Origin: Amycolatopsis pithecellobii
GTDB taxonomy: Bacteria; Actinomycetota; Actinomycetes; Mycobacteriales; Pseudonocardiaceae
NCBI RefSeq assembly: GCF_009707865.1
Contig: NZ_WMBA01000072.1
Span: 1-41,315 of the forward strand
Length of the DNA: 41,315 nt
Direction of reading: 5' to 3'
Shown: positions 7,439 to 15,775 of the stretch, piece after piece
Layout of the letters: every line of letters begins with the position of its first letter
How positions within the stretch are numbered: position 1 is the first letter of the stretch
Notes under the pieces: model-generated
What the model saw: the letters and a program-made list of their open reading frames with translations, nothing else
Told to the model about the DNA's origin: nothing
Database searches by the model: none
Made by a program: the position numbers and the translations under genes

Positions 7439-8311
7439 ATGAAACTCGGACTGCAGATCCCCAATTTCACGTGGCCCAATGGTCCAGCCAAGCTGGGTAC
7501 CGAACTGGCCGACGTCGCGCGTGCCGCGGACGAAGCCGGGTTCGAATACCTCGCGGTGATGGACCATTTCTTCCAGATCTCGGTCGTCGGGCCGCCCGAG
7601 AACGACATGCTCGAGGCCTACACGACGCTCGGCTACCTGGCCGCGCACACCGAACGGGCCAAGCTGCTCGCGCTGATCACCGGCGTGATCTACCGGCAGC
7701 CCGGTGTGCTGGCCAAGGCGATCACCACGCTCGACGTGCTCTCCGGCGGGCGTGCGGTGCTCGGCATCGGCGCCGGCTGGAACGAGGAGGAGTCGCGTGG
7801 GCTCGGTTTCCCGTTCCCGTCCACCAAGGAACGGTTCGAAATGCTCGAAGAGGCGCTGCGCTACATCAAGCAGATGTTTTCCGACGACGACGGCCCGTTC
7901 GAAGGTGACTACATCCAAGCCGAACGGCTGATGAACCATCCGCAGGTGCTGGCCAAACCGCGCCTGCCGATCATGGTCGGCGGTGGCGGCGAGCAGAAGA
8001 CGCTGCGGTTCGTCGCGAAGTACGGCGACGCCTGCAACATCTTCAACGGCCCTGACCTGGAACACAAACTCGACGTACTGCGCGACCATTGCGCAAAAGA
8101 GGGCCGCGATTACGCCGAAATCACCAAAACCGTATACACCGTCCTGGATATTGGCCCGAACGGCGAGAAGAGCGGGGAGCTACTGGCGGAGCTGCGCCGC
8201 CTCGCGGGACTGGGCGTGGACGTCGCGATCGGTGCCTGCCCAACGGTTCCCGATCTCAAGCCGTTCGAGTCCTTCGCGAAGGACGTCATCCCTGAGGCGG
8301 CCAATTTCTAA
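7439..8311 (+). CDS. LLM class F420-dependent oxidoreductase
   Basis: A 290-residue luciferase-like TIM-barrel protein. The N-terminus MKLGLQIPNFTWP, the VMDHF segment, TGVIYRQPGVLAKAITTLDVLSGGR and GIGAGWNEEE are the standard landmarks of actinobacterial LLM oxidoreductases, most of which use coenzyme F420 for hydride transfer. Later, PIMVGGGGEQKTLRFVAKYGDACN forms the cofactor phosphate-binding region. Length and motifs are complete. The substrate cannot be deduced. CGGAGG at 7427-7432 gives a good ribosome-binding site for ATG 7439. It is followed by a strong hairpin that may end its transcript. Confidence 0.9.
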   Translation: MKLGLQIPNFTWPNGPAKLGTELADVARAADEAGFEYLAVMDHFFQISVVGPPENDMLEAYTTLGYLAAHTERAKLLALITGVIYRQPGVLAKAITTLDVLSGGRAVLGIGAGWNEEESRGLGFPFPSTKERFEMLEEALRYIKQMFSDDDGPFEGDYIQAERLMNHPQVLAKPRLPIMVGGGGEQKTLRFVAKYGDACNIFNGPDLEHKLDVLRDHCAKEGRDYAEITKTVYTVLDIGPNGEKSGELLAELRRLAGLGVDVAIGACPTVPDLKPFESFAKDVIPEAANF

Positions 8312-8361
8312 ACATCCCGGCAGCAAGGCACTTTTTCACGAAACCGCTGGGCTGTAACGAC

Positions 8362-8407
8362 ACTCCCGCCGCATCCGACCATTGGGGCAGTCGGATGCGG
8401 CGGGAGT
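8362..8407 (+). terminator. 18-bp perfect hairpin: terminator and/or translation-blocking leader of the AlgD-like gene
   Basis: Arms 8362-8379 and 8390-8407 are fully complementary and GC-rich, with a ten-base loop, followed by TCTTTC. As a terminator it would end the LLM oxidoreductase transcript. However, ATG 8414 of the dehydrogenase gene is only six bases past the stem, and its Shine-Dalgarno GGGAG (8402-8406) lies inside the 3' arm. The folded RNA would therefore hide the ribosome-binding site if transcription passes through. Confidence 0.8.
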
Positions 8408-8413
8408 TCTTTC

Positions 8414-9730
8414 ATGAAGATCAGTGTCTTCGGGCTCGGCTATGTCGGTTGCGTGTCCGCCGCGTGCCTCGCGAGCCGCGGCCACGAGGTCGTTGGGGTC
8501 GATGTCAACCCGGTGAAGGTCGGGCTGGTGCGCAGTGGGCGCGCCCCCGTGGTCGAGGAACGGATCGGTGAGCTGACCGAAGAGGTCGTGCGCAGCGGTG
8601 CGTTGCGAGCCACCGAAGACGTCGCGGAAGCCATCGCACACAGCGAAATCTCGCTGATCTGCGTCGGCACGCCGTCGGAACCCAACGGCAGCCTTTCCAC
8701 CACCTACCTGGAACGCGTGACCGAACAGATCGGCGCAGCGCTCAAGGAACAGACCCACCGGCACACCATCGTCTTTCGCAGCACCATGTTGCCGGGCACC
8801 TGCCTGGAACTTCTGGTGCCCATCCTGGAAAAGGCCTCCGGCCTGACCGCGGGTGTCGATTTCGGCGTCGCGGTCAACCCGGAGTTCCTGCGCGAAGGCA
8901 CCAGTGTGCGGGACTTCTTCGAGCCGCCGAAGACCGTCATCGGCGAGATCGACGCGGCCAGCGGTGACGCGGTCGCGGCGCTCTACGAAGGCCTTCCCGG
9001 TGACGTGTTCCGCGTGCAGATCCCGGTCGCGGAGATGGCGAAGTACGCCGACAATGCCTTCCATGGCTTGAAAATCGGCTTCGCCAACGAACTCGGCGCG
9101 ATCTGCCGGGCCATCGGGCTGGACTCGCACCGCGTGATGGACGTGTTCCTCGCCGACCGCAAGCTCAACATCAGCCCCGCCTACCTGCGGCCCGGGTTCG
9201 CGTTCGGCGGTTCGTGCCTGCCGAAGGACCTGCGCGGCCTGGTCTATGCCGCCCATCGCGCCGACGTCGCGGTGCCGATCCTCGCGCATGTCCTGCCCTC
9301 CAATGACGAACACCTGCGCCGGGCGTTCGACCTGGTGGCGCGCACGGGGAAGCGCAAGATCGGCCTGTTTGGACTGTCGTTCAAGCCCGGCACCGACGAC
9401 CTGCGGGAGAGCCCGCTCGTCGAGCTCGCGGAACGCTTGCTGGGCAAGGGATACGACCTGCGCATCTTCGACGCGAACGTGAGCCTGTCCCGGCTGATGG
9501 GGGCCAACCGCGAGTACATCGAAGCGCGTCTGCCGCATCTGGGTCAGCTGCTGGCCGGGTCGGTGGAAGAGGTGCTCGACCATGCCGAGGTATGCCTCGT
9601 CGGGTCGACAGATCCGTCCGTAGTGGACGCATTGCCGCACGGGGGCGAGCACATCCTGATCGACCTCGTCCGCCTTCCGGACGCCGACGTGCGCCGGACC
9701 GAAGAGGGATATTTTGGCCTTGCCTGGTAA
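8414..9730 (+). CDS. GDP-mannose 6-dehydrogenase-like (AlgD-type) nucleotide-sugar dehydrogenase
   Basis: A 438-residue member of the UDP-glucose/GDP-mannose dehydrogenase family, which oxidises the C6 of an NDP-hexose to the uronic acid with two NAD+. The Rossmann motif GLGYVG is at residues 7-12, the VGTPSEPNG loop near 84-92, NPEFLREGT near 155-163, Lys210 in EMAKYADNAFH, and the catalytic Cys268 in FAFGGSCLPKDLR. These numbers coincide with my recollection of alginate AlgD, and the C-terminal LSFKPGTDDLRESPLVELAE and RIFDANV also read like AlgD rather than UDP-glucose dehydrogenase. The likely product is GDP-mannuronate, but UDP-glucuronate is not excluded. It is the first gene of the plus-strand polysaccharide operon and overlaps the following glycosyltransferase by 17 bases. 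Confidence 0.88.
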   Translation: MKISVFGLGYVGCVSAACLASRGHEVVGVDVNPVKVGLVRSGRAPVVEERIGELTEEVVRSGALRATEDVAEAIAHSEISLICVGTPSEPNGSLSTTYLERVTEQIGAALKEQTHRHTIVFRSTMLPGTCLELLVPILEKASGLTAGVDFGVAVNPEFLREGTSVRDFFEPPKTVIGEIDAASGDAVAALYEGLPGDVFRVQIPVAEMAKYADNAFHGLKIGFANELGAICRAIGLDSHRVMDVFLADRKLNISPAYLRPGFAFGGSCLPKDLRGLVYAAHRADVAVPILAHVLPSNDEHLRRAFDLVARTGKRKIGLFGLSFKPGTDDLRESPLVELAERLLGKGYDLRIFDANVSLSRLMGANREYIEARLPHLGQLLAGSVEEVLDHAEVCLVGSTDPSVVDALPHGGEHILIDLVRLPDADVRRTEEGYFGLAW

Positions 9731-10913
9731 AGCGCTTGTCCTCGTCGAAAACCTCTCGGTGCCCTTTGACCGGCGCGTCTGGCAGGAATGCACCACGCTG
9801 CGCGACGCGGGCTGGGAAGTGCACGTCATCTGTCCACAAGGGACAAAGAGGGACACCGAGCCGGAAGCCGTCATCGACGGGGTGCACATTCTCCGGTACC
9901 CGCTCAAGGCCGCGACCGGTGGGCCGATCGGGTATCTCCAGGAGTACGGATCCGCGCTGTGGCACACGTTCCGGCTGGCCCGCCGGGTCGGCCCTGTCGA
10001 TGTCGTGCATGCCTGCAACCCGCCGGACCTGCTGTTCCTGGTCGCCAGGATGCTCAAGCGCCGCGGCGCCAAGTTCCTTTTCGACCAGCACGATCTGGTC
10101 CCCGAGTTGTACCTGTCGCGGTTCGACCGCGGTCAGGATCTGTTGTATCGCGGCGTTCTCGCGATGGAGCGGGCGACCTACCGGACCGCGGACGTGGTCG
10201 TCGCGACGAACGAAAGCTACCGGGACGTCGCGATCAGTCGTGGTGGCAAGCGTCCGGAGGACGTGTACGTGGTGCGCAGCGCGCCCGCGGTGGAACGGTT
10301 CCGGCAGGTGCCGCCCGAACCGGAACTCAAGCAGGGCAAGCCGTTCCTGCTCTGCTACCTCGGCGTGATGGGCCCGCAGGACGGCGTCGACTACGCGCTG
10401 CGGTCGCTGGCGCTGCTGCGGGAGCAGCGGAGCGACTGGCATGCGGTGTTCGTCGGCGCCGGGGACACTTTCGACGAAATGGTCACACTCGCTGGAAAAC
10501 TGGGCCTGCGTGACCAGGTGGAATTCACCGGACGTATTCCCGATGAAGACCTCGTGCGCTATCTGTCCAGTTCCGATGTCTGCCTGTCACCGGATCCGCG
10601 TAACCCGCTCAACGATGTGTCAACCATGAACAAGGTCATGGAATACATGGCAATGGCCAAACCGATCGTGTCCTTCGAGCTCAAGGAGGCACGGGTGTCC
10701 GCGGGGGAGGCCGCCGTCTACGCGCCGGCGAACGACGAGTCCGCGTTCGCCGGGCTGATCGCAAAATTGCTCGATGACCCCGAAGAACGGGCCAGGATGG
10801 GCAAAATCGGGCAGGCGAGGGTGGCAGGTCCGCTCGCCTGGCGTGAGTCCGCGAAGGCATTGCTTGCCGCATATGACAGTTTGGTTCCACCTGGCTCCGG
10901 AGCCGGTCGATAA
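9714..10913 (+). CDS. Family 4 glycosyltransferase
   Basis: A 399-residue GT-B fold glycosyltransferase. The N-terminal half begins KALVLVENLSVPFDRRVWQE, typical of exopolysaccharide GT4 enzymes, and contains DVVHACNPPDLL and FDQHDLVPE. The C-terminal nucleotide-sugar half contains LLCYLGVMGPQDGVDYA, FTGRIPDEDLVRYLSSSDVCLSPDP and MNKVMEYMAMAKPIVSF, where the conserved acidic residue of the donor site lies. It would add one sugar to the lipid-linked repeat unit at the inner membrane face. The start is TTG 9714, preceded by a GAAGAGGGA ribosome-binding site at 9701-9709 and overlapping the dehydrogenase end, which indicates translational coupling. Donor and acceptor sugars are not predictable. 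Confidence 0.9.
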   Translation: MALPGKALVLVENLSVPFDRRVWQECTTLRDAGWEVHVICPQGTKRDTEPEAVIDGVHILRYPLKAATGGPIGYLQEYGSALWHTFRLARRVGPVDVVHACNPPDLLFLVARMLKRRGAKFLFDQHDLVPELYLSRFDRGQDLLYRGVLAMERATYRTADVVVATNESYRDVAISRGGKRPEDVYVVRSAPAVERFRQVPPEPELKQGKPFLLCYLGVMGPQDGVDYALRSLALLREQRSDWHAVFVGAGDTFDEMVTLAGKLGLRDQVEFTGRIPDEDLVRYLSSSDVCLSPDPRNPLNDVSTMNKVMEYMAMAKPIVSFELKEARVSAGEAAVYAPANDESAFAGLIAKLLDDPEERARMGKIGQARVAGPLAWRESAKALLAAYDSLVPPGSGAGR

Positions 10914-10927
10914 CCAACGATCGCGTT

Positions 10928-10957
10928 TTGAACAAGACGCGGGTGGATCTGTAACCA
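10928..10957 (+). promoter_or_regulatory. Possible internal promoter before the first Wzz-like gene
   Basis: The 124-base gap at 10914-11037 is the only sizeable break in the plus-strand operon. It holds TTGAAC (10928-10933) and TAACCA (10952-10957) with an 18-base spacer, and two copies of TAACCAACG about 40 bases apart. The -10 match is weak. The gap may permit separate control of the chain-length genes. Confidence 0.25.
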
Positions 10958-11037
10958 ACGCGGGAATCGTGGCGACGAGGTTGGTGGAAGCCCAGCTTCG
11001 CCGGGGGCAACGCATTTCTTTGGAGGGGAGATCCGCG

Positions 11038-12363
11038 TTGAGTGACGAAACAGTGCGCCTGTCCGCCGTCGGGCGGCTCGTGCGCCGGCGGTGGCGGTTA
11101 CTCATCGTGCTCGCCGTGGTGGGGGGACTCGTCGGGGCGGGCGCCTCCCTGCTGCTCTCCCCCGGTTACCGGACCACCTCCAGCGTGTTGTTGCAGGGCC
11201 CGCGGCAAGCCGACGAACTGCTCACCGAGGCGCAGGTCGCGACCAGTTCGGTGGTCCTCGACCGAGCCGCCGCGGGGTTGAGCTGGCAGACCACGGGTGC
11301 CGAGCTGAAAGACAAGGTGACCTCGTCGGTCGCCAACGGAAATGTCGTGACCATCAGCGCGGCCGCCGACACCCCGGAGCACGCGCAGCAGCTCGCGGAC
11401 AAGGTGGCCGCCGAGTTTGTCCGCTACTCCACCCAGCTCATCAGCGGTTCGACCGACGCGGCCGCGCAGATCGCCCAGGAGCAGCGCGAAGCACTGCGCC
11501 AGCAGGTCGCGGTCGCGGTGCAGCGGATCAGCGAGCTGGGGCAGCAGACCGGCAGCAACCTGACGGTGGAAAGCGTGCAGGTCCGCACTCAGCTCGAAGG
11601 TCTGCGGACTTCGCTGGAGCAGGCGATGAACAACCTGAACCAGGCCGACGCCGCGACAAGTTCGGCGAACATGGCGGTGCTGGGTCCGGCCGAGCGGCCG
11701 ACGAGTGCGGCCGCGCCCACGATGACCCAGCTGACCGCGGGTGGTGCGGCACTGTTCCTGTTGCTCGGCGTGCTCGGACATCTGTTCGCGGCGCGGGCGG
11801 ACAAGCGGCTGCGCGGTGAATCGGAGATCGGTGCGGCACTGAGCTCGACGGTACTGGGCACAGTGGACATTCCTGAGCAGAAACCCGAGGCGCGCCAAGG
11901 CTTTGTCGCGGCGCTGCGGCGGCTGGTGCGCGCCGACCAGCCATGGGATCTGCCGGAGCTGAGCATCTCCGCCGATGAGCTGAACCGGGACGCGCGTTAC
12001 CGCCGGGTGCTGAATCGGCTCAACACCACCAGGCCGGTGCTCACGCTCGTTCCCGAGGGTGACGCACCGGCGCACCGGGCGGTGACCCAGCTCGCCGCGG
12101 CGGCAGGAAAACGCACTCCGTTGCGTGTCGCCGAGGTTGTCCCAGACCGGCCGACAGTGCCGGAAGACCTGCACGTGGCGGGAGTTCTCGTCGTGCTCAC
12201 CGTCGGCAGCAGAACGGCGTGGGAGCTCGTCGGCATCGCGGAGGCGTGCGCAGACGCCGGTCACGAGGTGCTCGGTGTCGTCCTGACGCAGCCAGTCCGC
12301 CCCACTTCGCCCGAACAGCCCGAGGTCGGCAGCGACCACGATGTGATGGCAGGTTCAGCGTGA
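11038..12363 (+). CDS. Wzz-like chain-length/export co-polymerase with degenerate kinase domain (first copy)
   Basis: About 441 residues. A membrane helix at residues 21-41 ends in a Pro-Gly-Tyr turn, a mostly helical extracytoplasmic domain rich in Gln and Ala (coiled-coil-like around 140-210) follows, and a second helix lies at about 232-252. This is the Wzz/polysaccharide co-polymerase topology. The cytoplasmic C-terminus (about 300-440) resembles the shape of BY-kinase ATPase domains (VLTLVPEG..., GVLVVLTVGSRT, VLGVVLTQ), but has no Walker A GKT/S motif and no tyrosine-rich tail. It probably regulates polymer length or export without kinase activity. The start is TTG 11038, with GGAGGGGAG at 11022-11030. 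It overlaps the next, similar gene by four bases. Confidence 0.8.
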   Translation: MSDETVRLSAVGRLVRRRWRLLIVLAVVGGLVGAGASLLLSPGYRTTSSVLLQGPRQADELLTEAQVATSSVVLDRAAAGLSWQTTGAELKDKVTSSVANGNVVTISAAADTPEHAQQLADKVAAEFVRYSTQLISGSTDAAAQIAQEQREALRQQVAVAVQRISELGQQTGSNLTVESVQVRTQLEGLRTSLEQAMNNLNQADAATSSANMAVLGPAERPTSAAAPTMTQLTAGGAALFLLLGVLGHLFAARADKRLRGESEIGAALSSTVLGTVDIPEQKPEARQGFVAALRRLVRADQPWDLPELSISADELNRDARYRRVLNRLNTTRPVLTLVPEGDAPAHRAVTQLAAAAGKRTPLRVAEVVPDRPTVPEDLHVAGVLVVLTVGSRTAWELVGIAEACADAGHEVLGVVLTQPVRPTSPEQPEVGSDHDVMAGSA

Positions 12364-13880
12364 GTACCCCAACCACTTCTCCGCCCCTGGTCGATCTCCA
12401 GCGGCTCGTCGTCGCGGTCCGCCGCAAGCGCCGGATGTGGCTCGCGGCCGCACTCATCGGCCTGCTCGGAGGTCTCGCGGTCGCCGTCGTCATGCCCGCG
12501 CCGCCGACCGCCGTCACCAAGCTGCTGGTGATCCACGCGGACGACTCCCCGACCGACTCGGGGACGTTGATGCGCACCGACATCGCCGTGCTGGGCACCA
12601 CCAAGATCGCCGACGCGGCACTGAAATCCTTGCACAGCACCGAATCCGCCGACGACTTCATGAAGAAGTACCAGGGCCTCGGGCTGACGAACAATGTCAT
12701 GCAGATCAGCGTCCAGGGCACGAGCGCCGCCGACGCGACCGCGAAGGCGAAGGCACTCGGCGACGCGTTCATCGCCGATCACGTGCAGCGCAACCAAGCC
12801 GCGGCCGACGCGGAGTCGCAGGCCCTTGTCAATCAGCGCAATCAGGCCCAGGCCCAGCTGAACCAGGTCGACACGCAGATCGCGACCGAAACCGCGAAGG
12901 GCGGCAAGGCGAACGCGACGACGCTGGAGACCCTCTACAGCCAGCGTGCGGACCTGACCTCGAAGATCTCCGACTTCAACTCCCAAGCGCAGCAGGCCGG
13001 GATCGGTTCCCCGCAGATCGCCGCGGGCACGCAGATCGTGGACGCGCCACAGGTTTTGCCGCACTCACTGCTGAAAACGGCCGCGACGGACGGCGGAATC
13101 GGGCTGGTGCTGGGATTCGTGATCGGACTCGCGCTGGCCGCGGTGACGGCCATCGTGCGGGACCGGCCGGTACTGCGCCGCGAAGTCGCGGCGAACCTCG
13201 GCGCCTCGGTCATCGCACAGCTGCCACGCCGCCGGTTCTGGCGCGGGAAACCAGCCGCGGCAAGGAAACGCCTCGCCGCGACGCTGGTCCGGATCGTCCG
13301 CGAGGACGCGGGTTCGGTGTCGTTGCTGGAACTCGGTGCGCCCAGGGTCACCGCACGGCTCGCGCTCGACATCGCAGGCGAGCTCGCGGACACCACGGCG
13401 GTCGTCGTCATCGACGATCTCCCGAACCAGGAACTGGCCGCCATGGGCAGCGCGGACAAAATCCGGATCACCGACAGCGGCGCGCTGCTGGGCCCGGTAC
13501 AACCCGGCGAACTACGGCTCGGCGTCGGTTCGGTGCGGCCCGGTACGGCCTGGACTGATCTGACGCACCTCGGGCGCGAAACGGTGCTCGTGGTGCGCAC
13601 CGGATACGCGAACACCGCATGGCTGCACACGGTGGCGCGACAGCTGGCGGACTGCGACATCACCGTGATCGGCGTCGTGCTCGTCGATCCGGATCCGAAA
13701 GACAGCACGGACGGCACGCTGTGGGACAACCTGCACACCGCGGTACGCGGCCGGGTCGCCCCGCCGCGGAGATCGGACGAGACCAGGAAACTCCCACCGG
13801 TTTCGGTGCACACCAACGGCACGAAGAACGGTGAACTGCCGACCAGACGGTTCGCCCCGGTCGGCTCGCAGGAGGACTGA
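12360..13880 (+). CDS. Wzz-like chain-length/export co-polymerase with degenerate kinase domain (second copy)
   Basis: 506 residues with the same architecture as the preceding gene: helix at about 26-46, a helical periplasm-type domain with a long Gln/Ala coiled coil (about 150-215), a second helix at about 245-267, and a cytoplasmic domain. In that domain LLELGAPRVTARLALDIAGELA sits where a Walker A loop would be, and VVVIDDLP sits where Walker B would be, while VLVVRTGYANTAW and VIGVVLVDPDPK mirror later kinase strands. The P-loop glycine-lysine-threonine is missing and the C-terminus lacks a Tyr cluster. It starts at GTG 12360, sharing GTGA with the previous stop. The two proteins probably form a hetero-complex at the polymerase. 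Confidence 0.8.
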   Translation: MSTPTTSPPLVDLQRLVVAVRRKRRMWLAAALIGLLGGLAVAVVMPAPPTAVTKLLVIHADDSPTDSGTLMRTDIAVLGTTKIADAALKSLHSTESADDFMKKYQGLGLTNNVMQISVQGTSAADATAKAKALGDAFIADHVQRNQAAADAESQALVNQRNQAQAQLNQVDTQIATETAKGGKANATTLETLYSQRADLTSKISDFNSQAQQAGIGSPQIAAGTQIVDAPQVLPHSLLKTAATDGGIGLVLGFVIGLALAAVTAIVRDRPVLRREVAANLGASVIAQLPRRRFWRGKPAAARKRLAATLVRIVREDAGSVSLLELGAPRVTARLALDIAGELADTTAVVVIDDLPNQELAAMGSADKIRITDSGALLGPVQPGELRLGVGSVRPGTAWTDLTHLGRETVLVVRTGYANTAWLHTVARQLADCDITVIGVVLVDPDPKDSTDGTLWDNLHTAVRGRVAPPRRSDETRKLPPVSVHTNGTKNGELPTRRFAPVGSQED

Positions 13881-13882
13881 CG

Positions 13883-15775
13883 ATGTGCGGAATCGCAGGC
13901 GCCGTCCGGTGGCCGGACGGCGGCCCGCTGACCGACCGGCTGACCAAGACACTCGCCCACCGTGGCCCGGACGGGGAAGGCCGGTACGACTTCGGCGATG
14001 TCCACTTGGGACACCGCCGTCTGTCCATTATCGACCTTTCGGAAACCGGGGCGCAGCCCATGGTTTCCGACGGTCTCGCGCTGACGTACAACGGTGAGCT
14101 GTACAACGCGCCGGAACTGCGGGCAGAGCTGGTGTCGGCGGGGGTGCGGTTTCGCGGCACGTCGGACACCGAGGTGCTGCTGGAAGCCTGGCGCCGCTGG
14201 GGCACCGACTGCCTGCCGCGGCTGCGCGGCATGTTCGCGTTCGCGGTGTTCGACGAGCGCACCGGCGACCTGGTACTGGCCCGCGATCAGCTGGGCATCA
14301 AACCGCTGTTTCTCGTCCGGCGGGGCGGTGGCCTGGTCTTCGCGTCCGAGCTGAAAGCGCTTGCCAACGAGCTGGGCGGATCGTTGCACGTCGATGACGC
14401 CGCGATGATCGCGTCGCTGCTGTACTACTGGGTGCCGGACGCCCGCTGCGCGTTCCGCGAGGCCGAGAAACTGCCGCCGGGTTCATGGCTGCGGGTGCGC
14501 CGCGACGGCCGGATCGACCAGGGCCGGTACTGGTCCATTCAGGACATCGCCGCGGAGGCCGCCGAGGCGCCGTTTCCCGATCTGGGCGCGGTCATCGAGG
14601 AGTCCACACGCAAGCACCTGCTCGCCGACGTTCCGGTCGCGACTTTCCTGTCCGGTGGGCTCGACTCGAGCTACCTGACCGCGCTCGCGGCGAAGCATCA
14701 GCCGGGGATTTCGGCGTACACCATCGGTTTCCGGGCCGAGGACGCGAAGTTCGAGGCGATGCCGGACGATCTGCGTTACGCACGGCAGGTCGCCGCACAG
14801 TTCGGGGTGGACCTGCACGAGATCGAGATCGCGCCGCAGGTGCTCGATCTGCTGCCGCGGATGACCTACCACCTGGACGAGCCGATCGGTGATCCCGCCG
14901 CGATCAACACCTTCCTCATCTGCAGCGCGGCCCGCGAGGCCGGGGTGAAGGTGATGCTGTCGGGGATGGGCGCGGACGAGCTGTTCGCCGGATACCGCAA
15001 GCATCTGGCGAACCTCTTGGCGTTGCGGTACCAGCGGGTTCCCGGCGCGGTGCGCCGTCCTGTCGAGTCCATTGTGGACCGGTTGCCGGTGGCGTCGGCG
15101 AAGCGCGGGTACCGGACGGTCCGGTTCGCCAAGCGCTTCCTGTCCTTCGCCGAGCTGCCCGAAGAAACCGCTTTCCGGCGCAGCTACACGATGTACGACC
15201 AGGCCGAGCTGGCCGGCTTGCTCAATCCGGATCTCGCGCCCGTGGTGGACGACGTGCTGACCGAGCACGCCAACACCTACCACGACAACCGGCTGACCGA
15301 CTTCGTCAACCGCATGTGCCTCGCGGACGCGCGACTGTTCCTGCCCGGCCTCAACCTCGCCTACACCGACCGCTCCAGCATGGCCGCGTCCACCGAGGTA
15401 CGCGTGCCGTTCGTGGACGTCGAGGTCGTCAAGGCGGCATTCGCGATCCCCGGGAACCGGAAAATCGTGAAACGGCAAGGGAAAGCGGCGCTGAAAGAAG
15501 CCGCGACGGCGATCCTGCCGCGGGAGATCGTGTACCGGCCGAAGGGCCTGTTCAGCGCGCCGTTGCGGGCGTGGATGAGCCGGGACCTGGCGCCGTTGAT
15601 GAGGGAAGTCGTCAACGACGGTGTCCTCGTGCGCTCCGGTTTCCTGCGGCAGGACGCGCTGCGCCGCCTCGTCGACGAGGACGCCTCCGGGCAACAGGAC
15701 CGGTCGAAACACCTTTGGCACATCTTGACTCTCGAATACTGGTACCGGAGTGCAACGTCTCAAGGAGCGTCGTGA
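13883..15775 (+). CDS. asnB: Asparagine synthase (glutamine-hydrolysing) family amidotransferase
   Basis: 630 residues. The N-terminal class II glutaminase domain starts MCGIAGAVRW with the nucleophile Cys2 directly after Met, and includes LAHRGPDGEG and ALTYNGELYN. The C-terminal ATP-PPi synthetase domain has the pyrophosphate loop LSGGLDSS near residues 256-263 and the MGADELFAGYRKH motif. Both halves look functional. GGAGG lies eight bases before the ATG. Housekeeping asparagine synthesis is possible, but its position between Wzz and sugar-modifying genes resembles the AsnB homologues of EPS/exosortase clusters, where amidation of a sugar carboxylate or of an associated protein is suspected. 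The operon also makes a uronic acid, so a hexuronamide is a reasonable guess. Confidence 0.92.
   Translation: MCGIAGAVRWPDGGPLTDRLTKTLAHRGPDGEGRYDFGDVHLGHRRLSIIDLSETGAQPMVSDGLALTYNGELYNAPELRAELVSAGVRFRGTSDTEVLLEAWRRWGTDCLPRLRGMFAFAVFDERTGDLVLARDQLGIKPLFLVRRGGGLVFASELKALANELGGSLHVDDAAMIASLLYYWVPDARCAFREAEKLPPGSWLRVRRDGRIDQGRYWSIQDIAAEAAEAPFPDLGAVIEESTRKHLLADVPVATFLSGGLDSSYLTALAAKHQPGISAYTIGFRAEDAKFEAMPDDLRYARQVAAQFGVDLHEIEIAPQVLDLLPRMTYHLDEPIGDPAAINTFLICSAAREAGVKVMLSGMGADELFAGYRKHLANLLALRYQRVPGAVRRPVESIVDRLPVASAKRGYRTVRFAKRFLSFAELPEETAFRRSYTMYDQAELAGLLNPDLAPVVDDVLTEHANTYHDNRLTDFVNRMCLADARLFLPGLNLAYTDRSSMAASTEVRVPFVDVEVVKAAFAIPGNRKIVKRQGKAALKEAATAILPREIVYRPKGLFSAPLRAWMSRDLAPLMREVVNDGVLVRSGFLRQDALRRLVDEDASGQQDRSKHLWHILTLEYWYRSATSQGAS

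Noticed and set aside
8336..10072. Long open frame (578 codons) antisense to the AlgD-like and GT4 genes
   Set aside because: No family motifs, composition typical of a shadow frame in high-GC DNA, and it opposes two clear genes.
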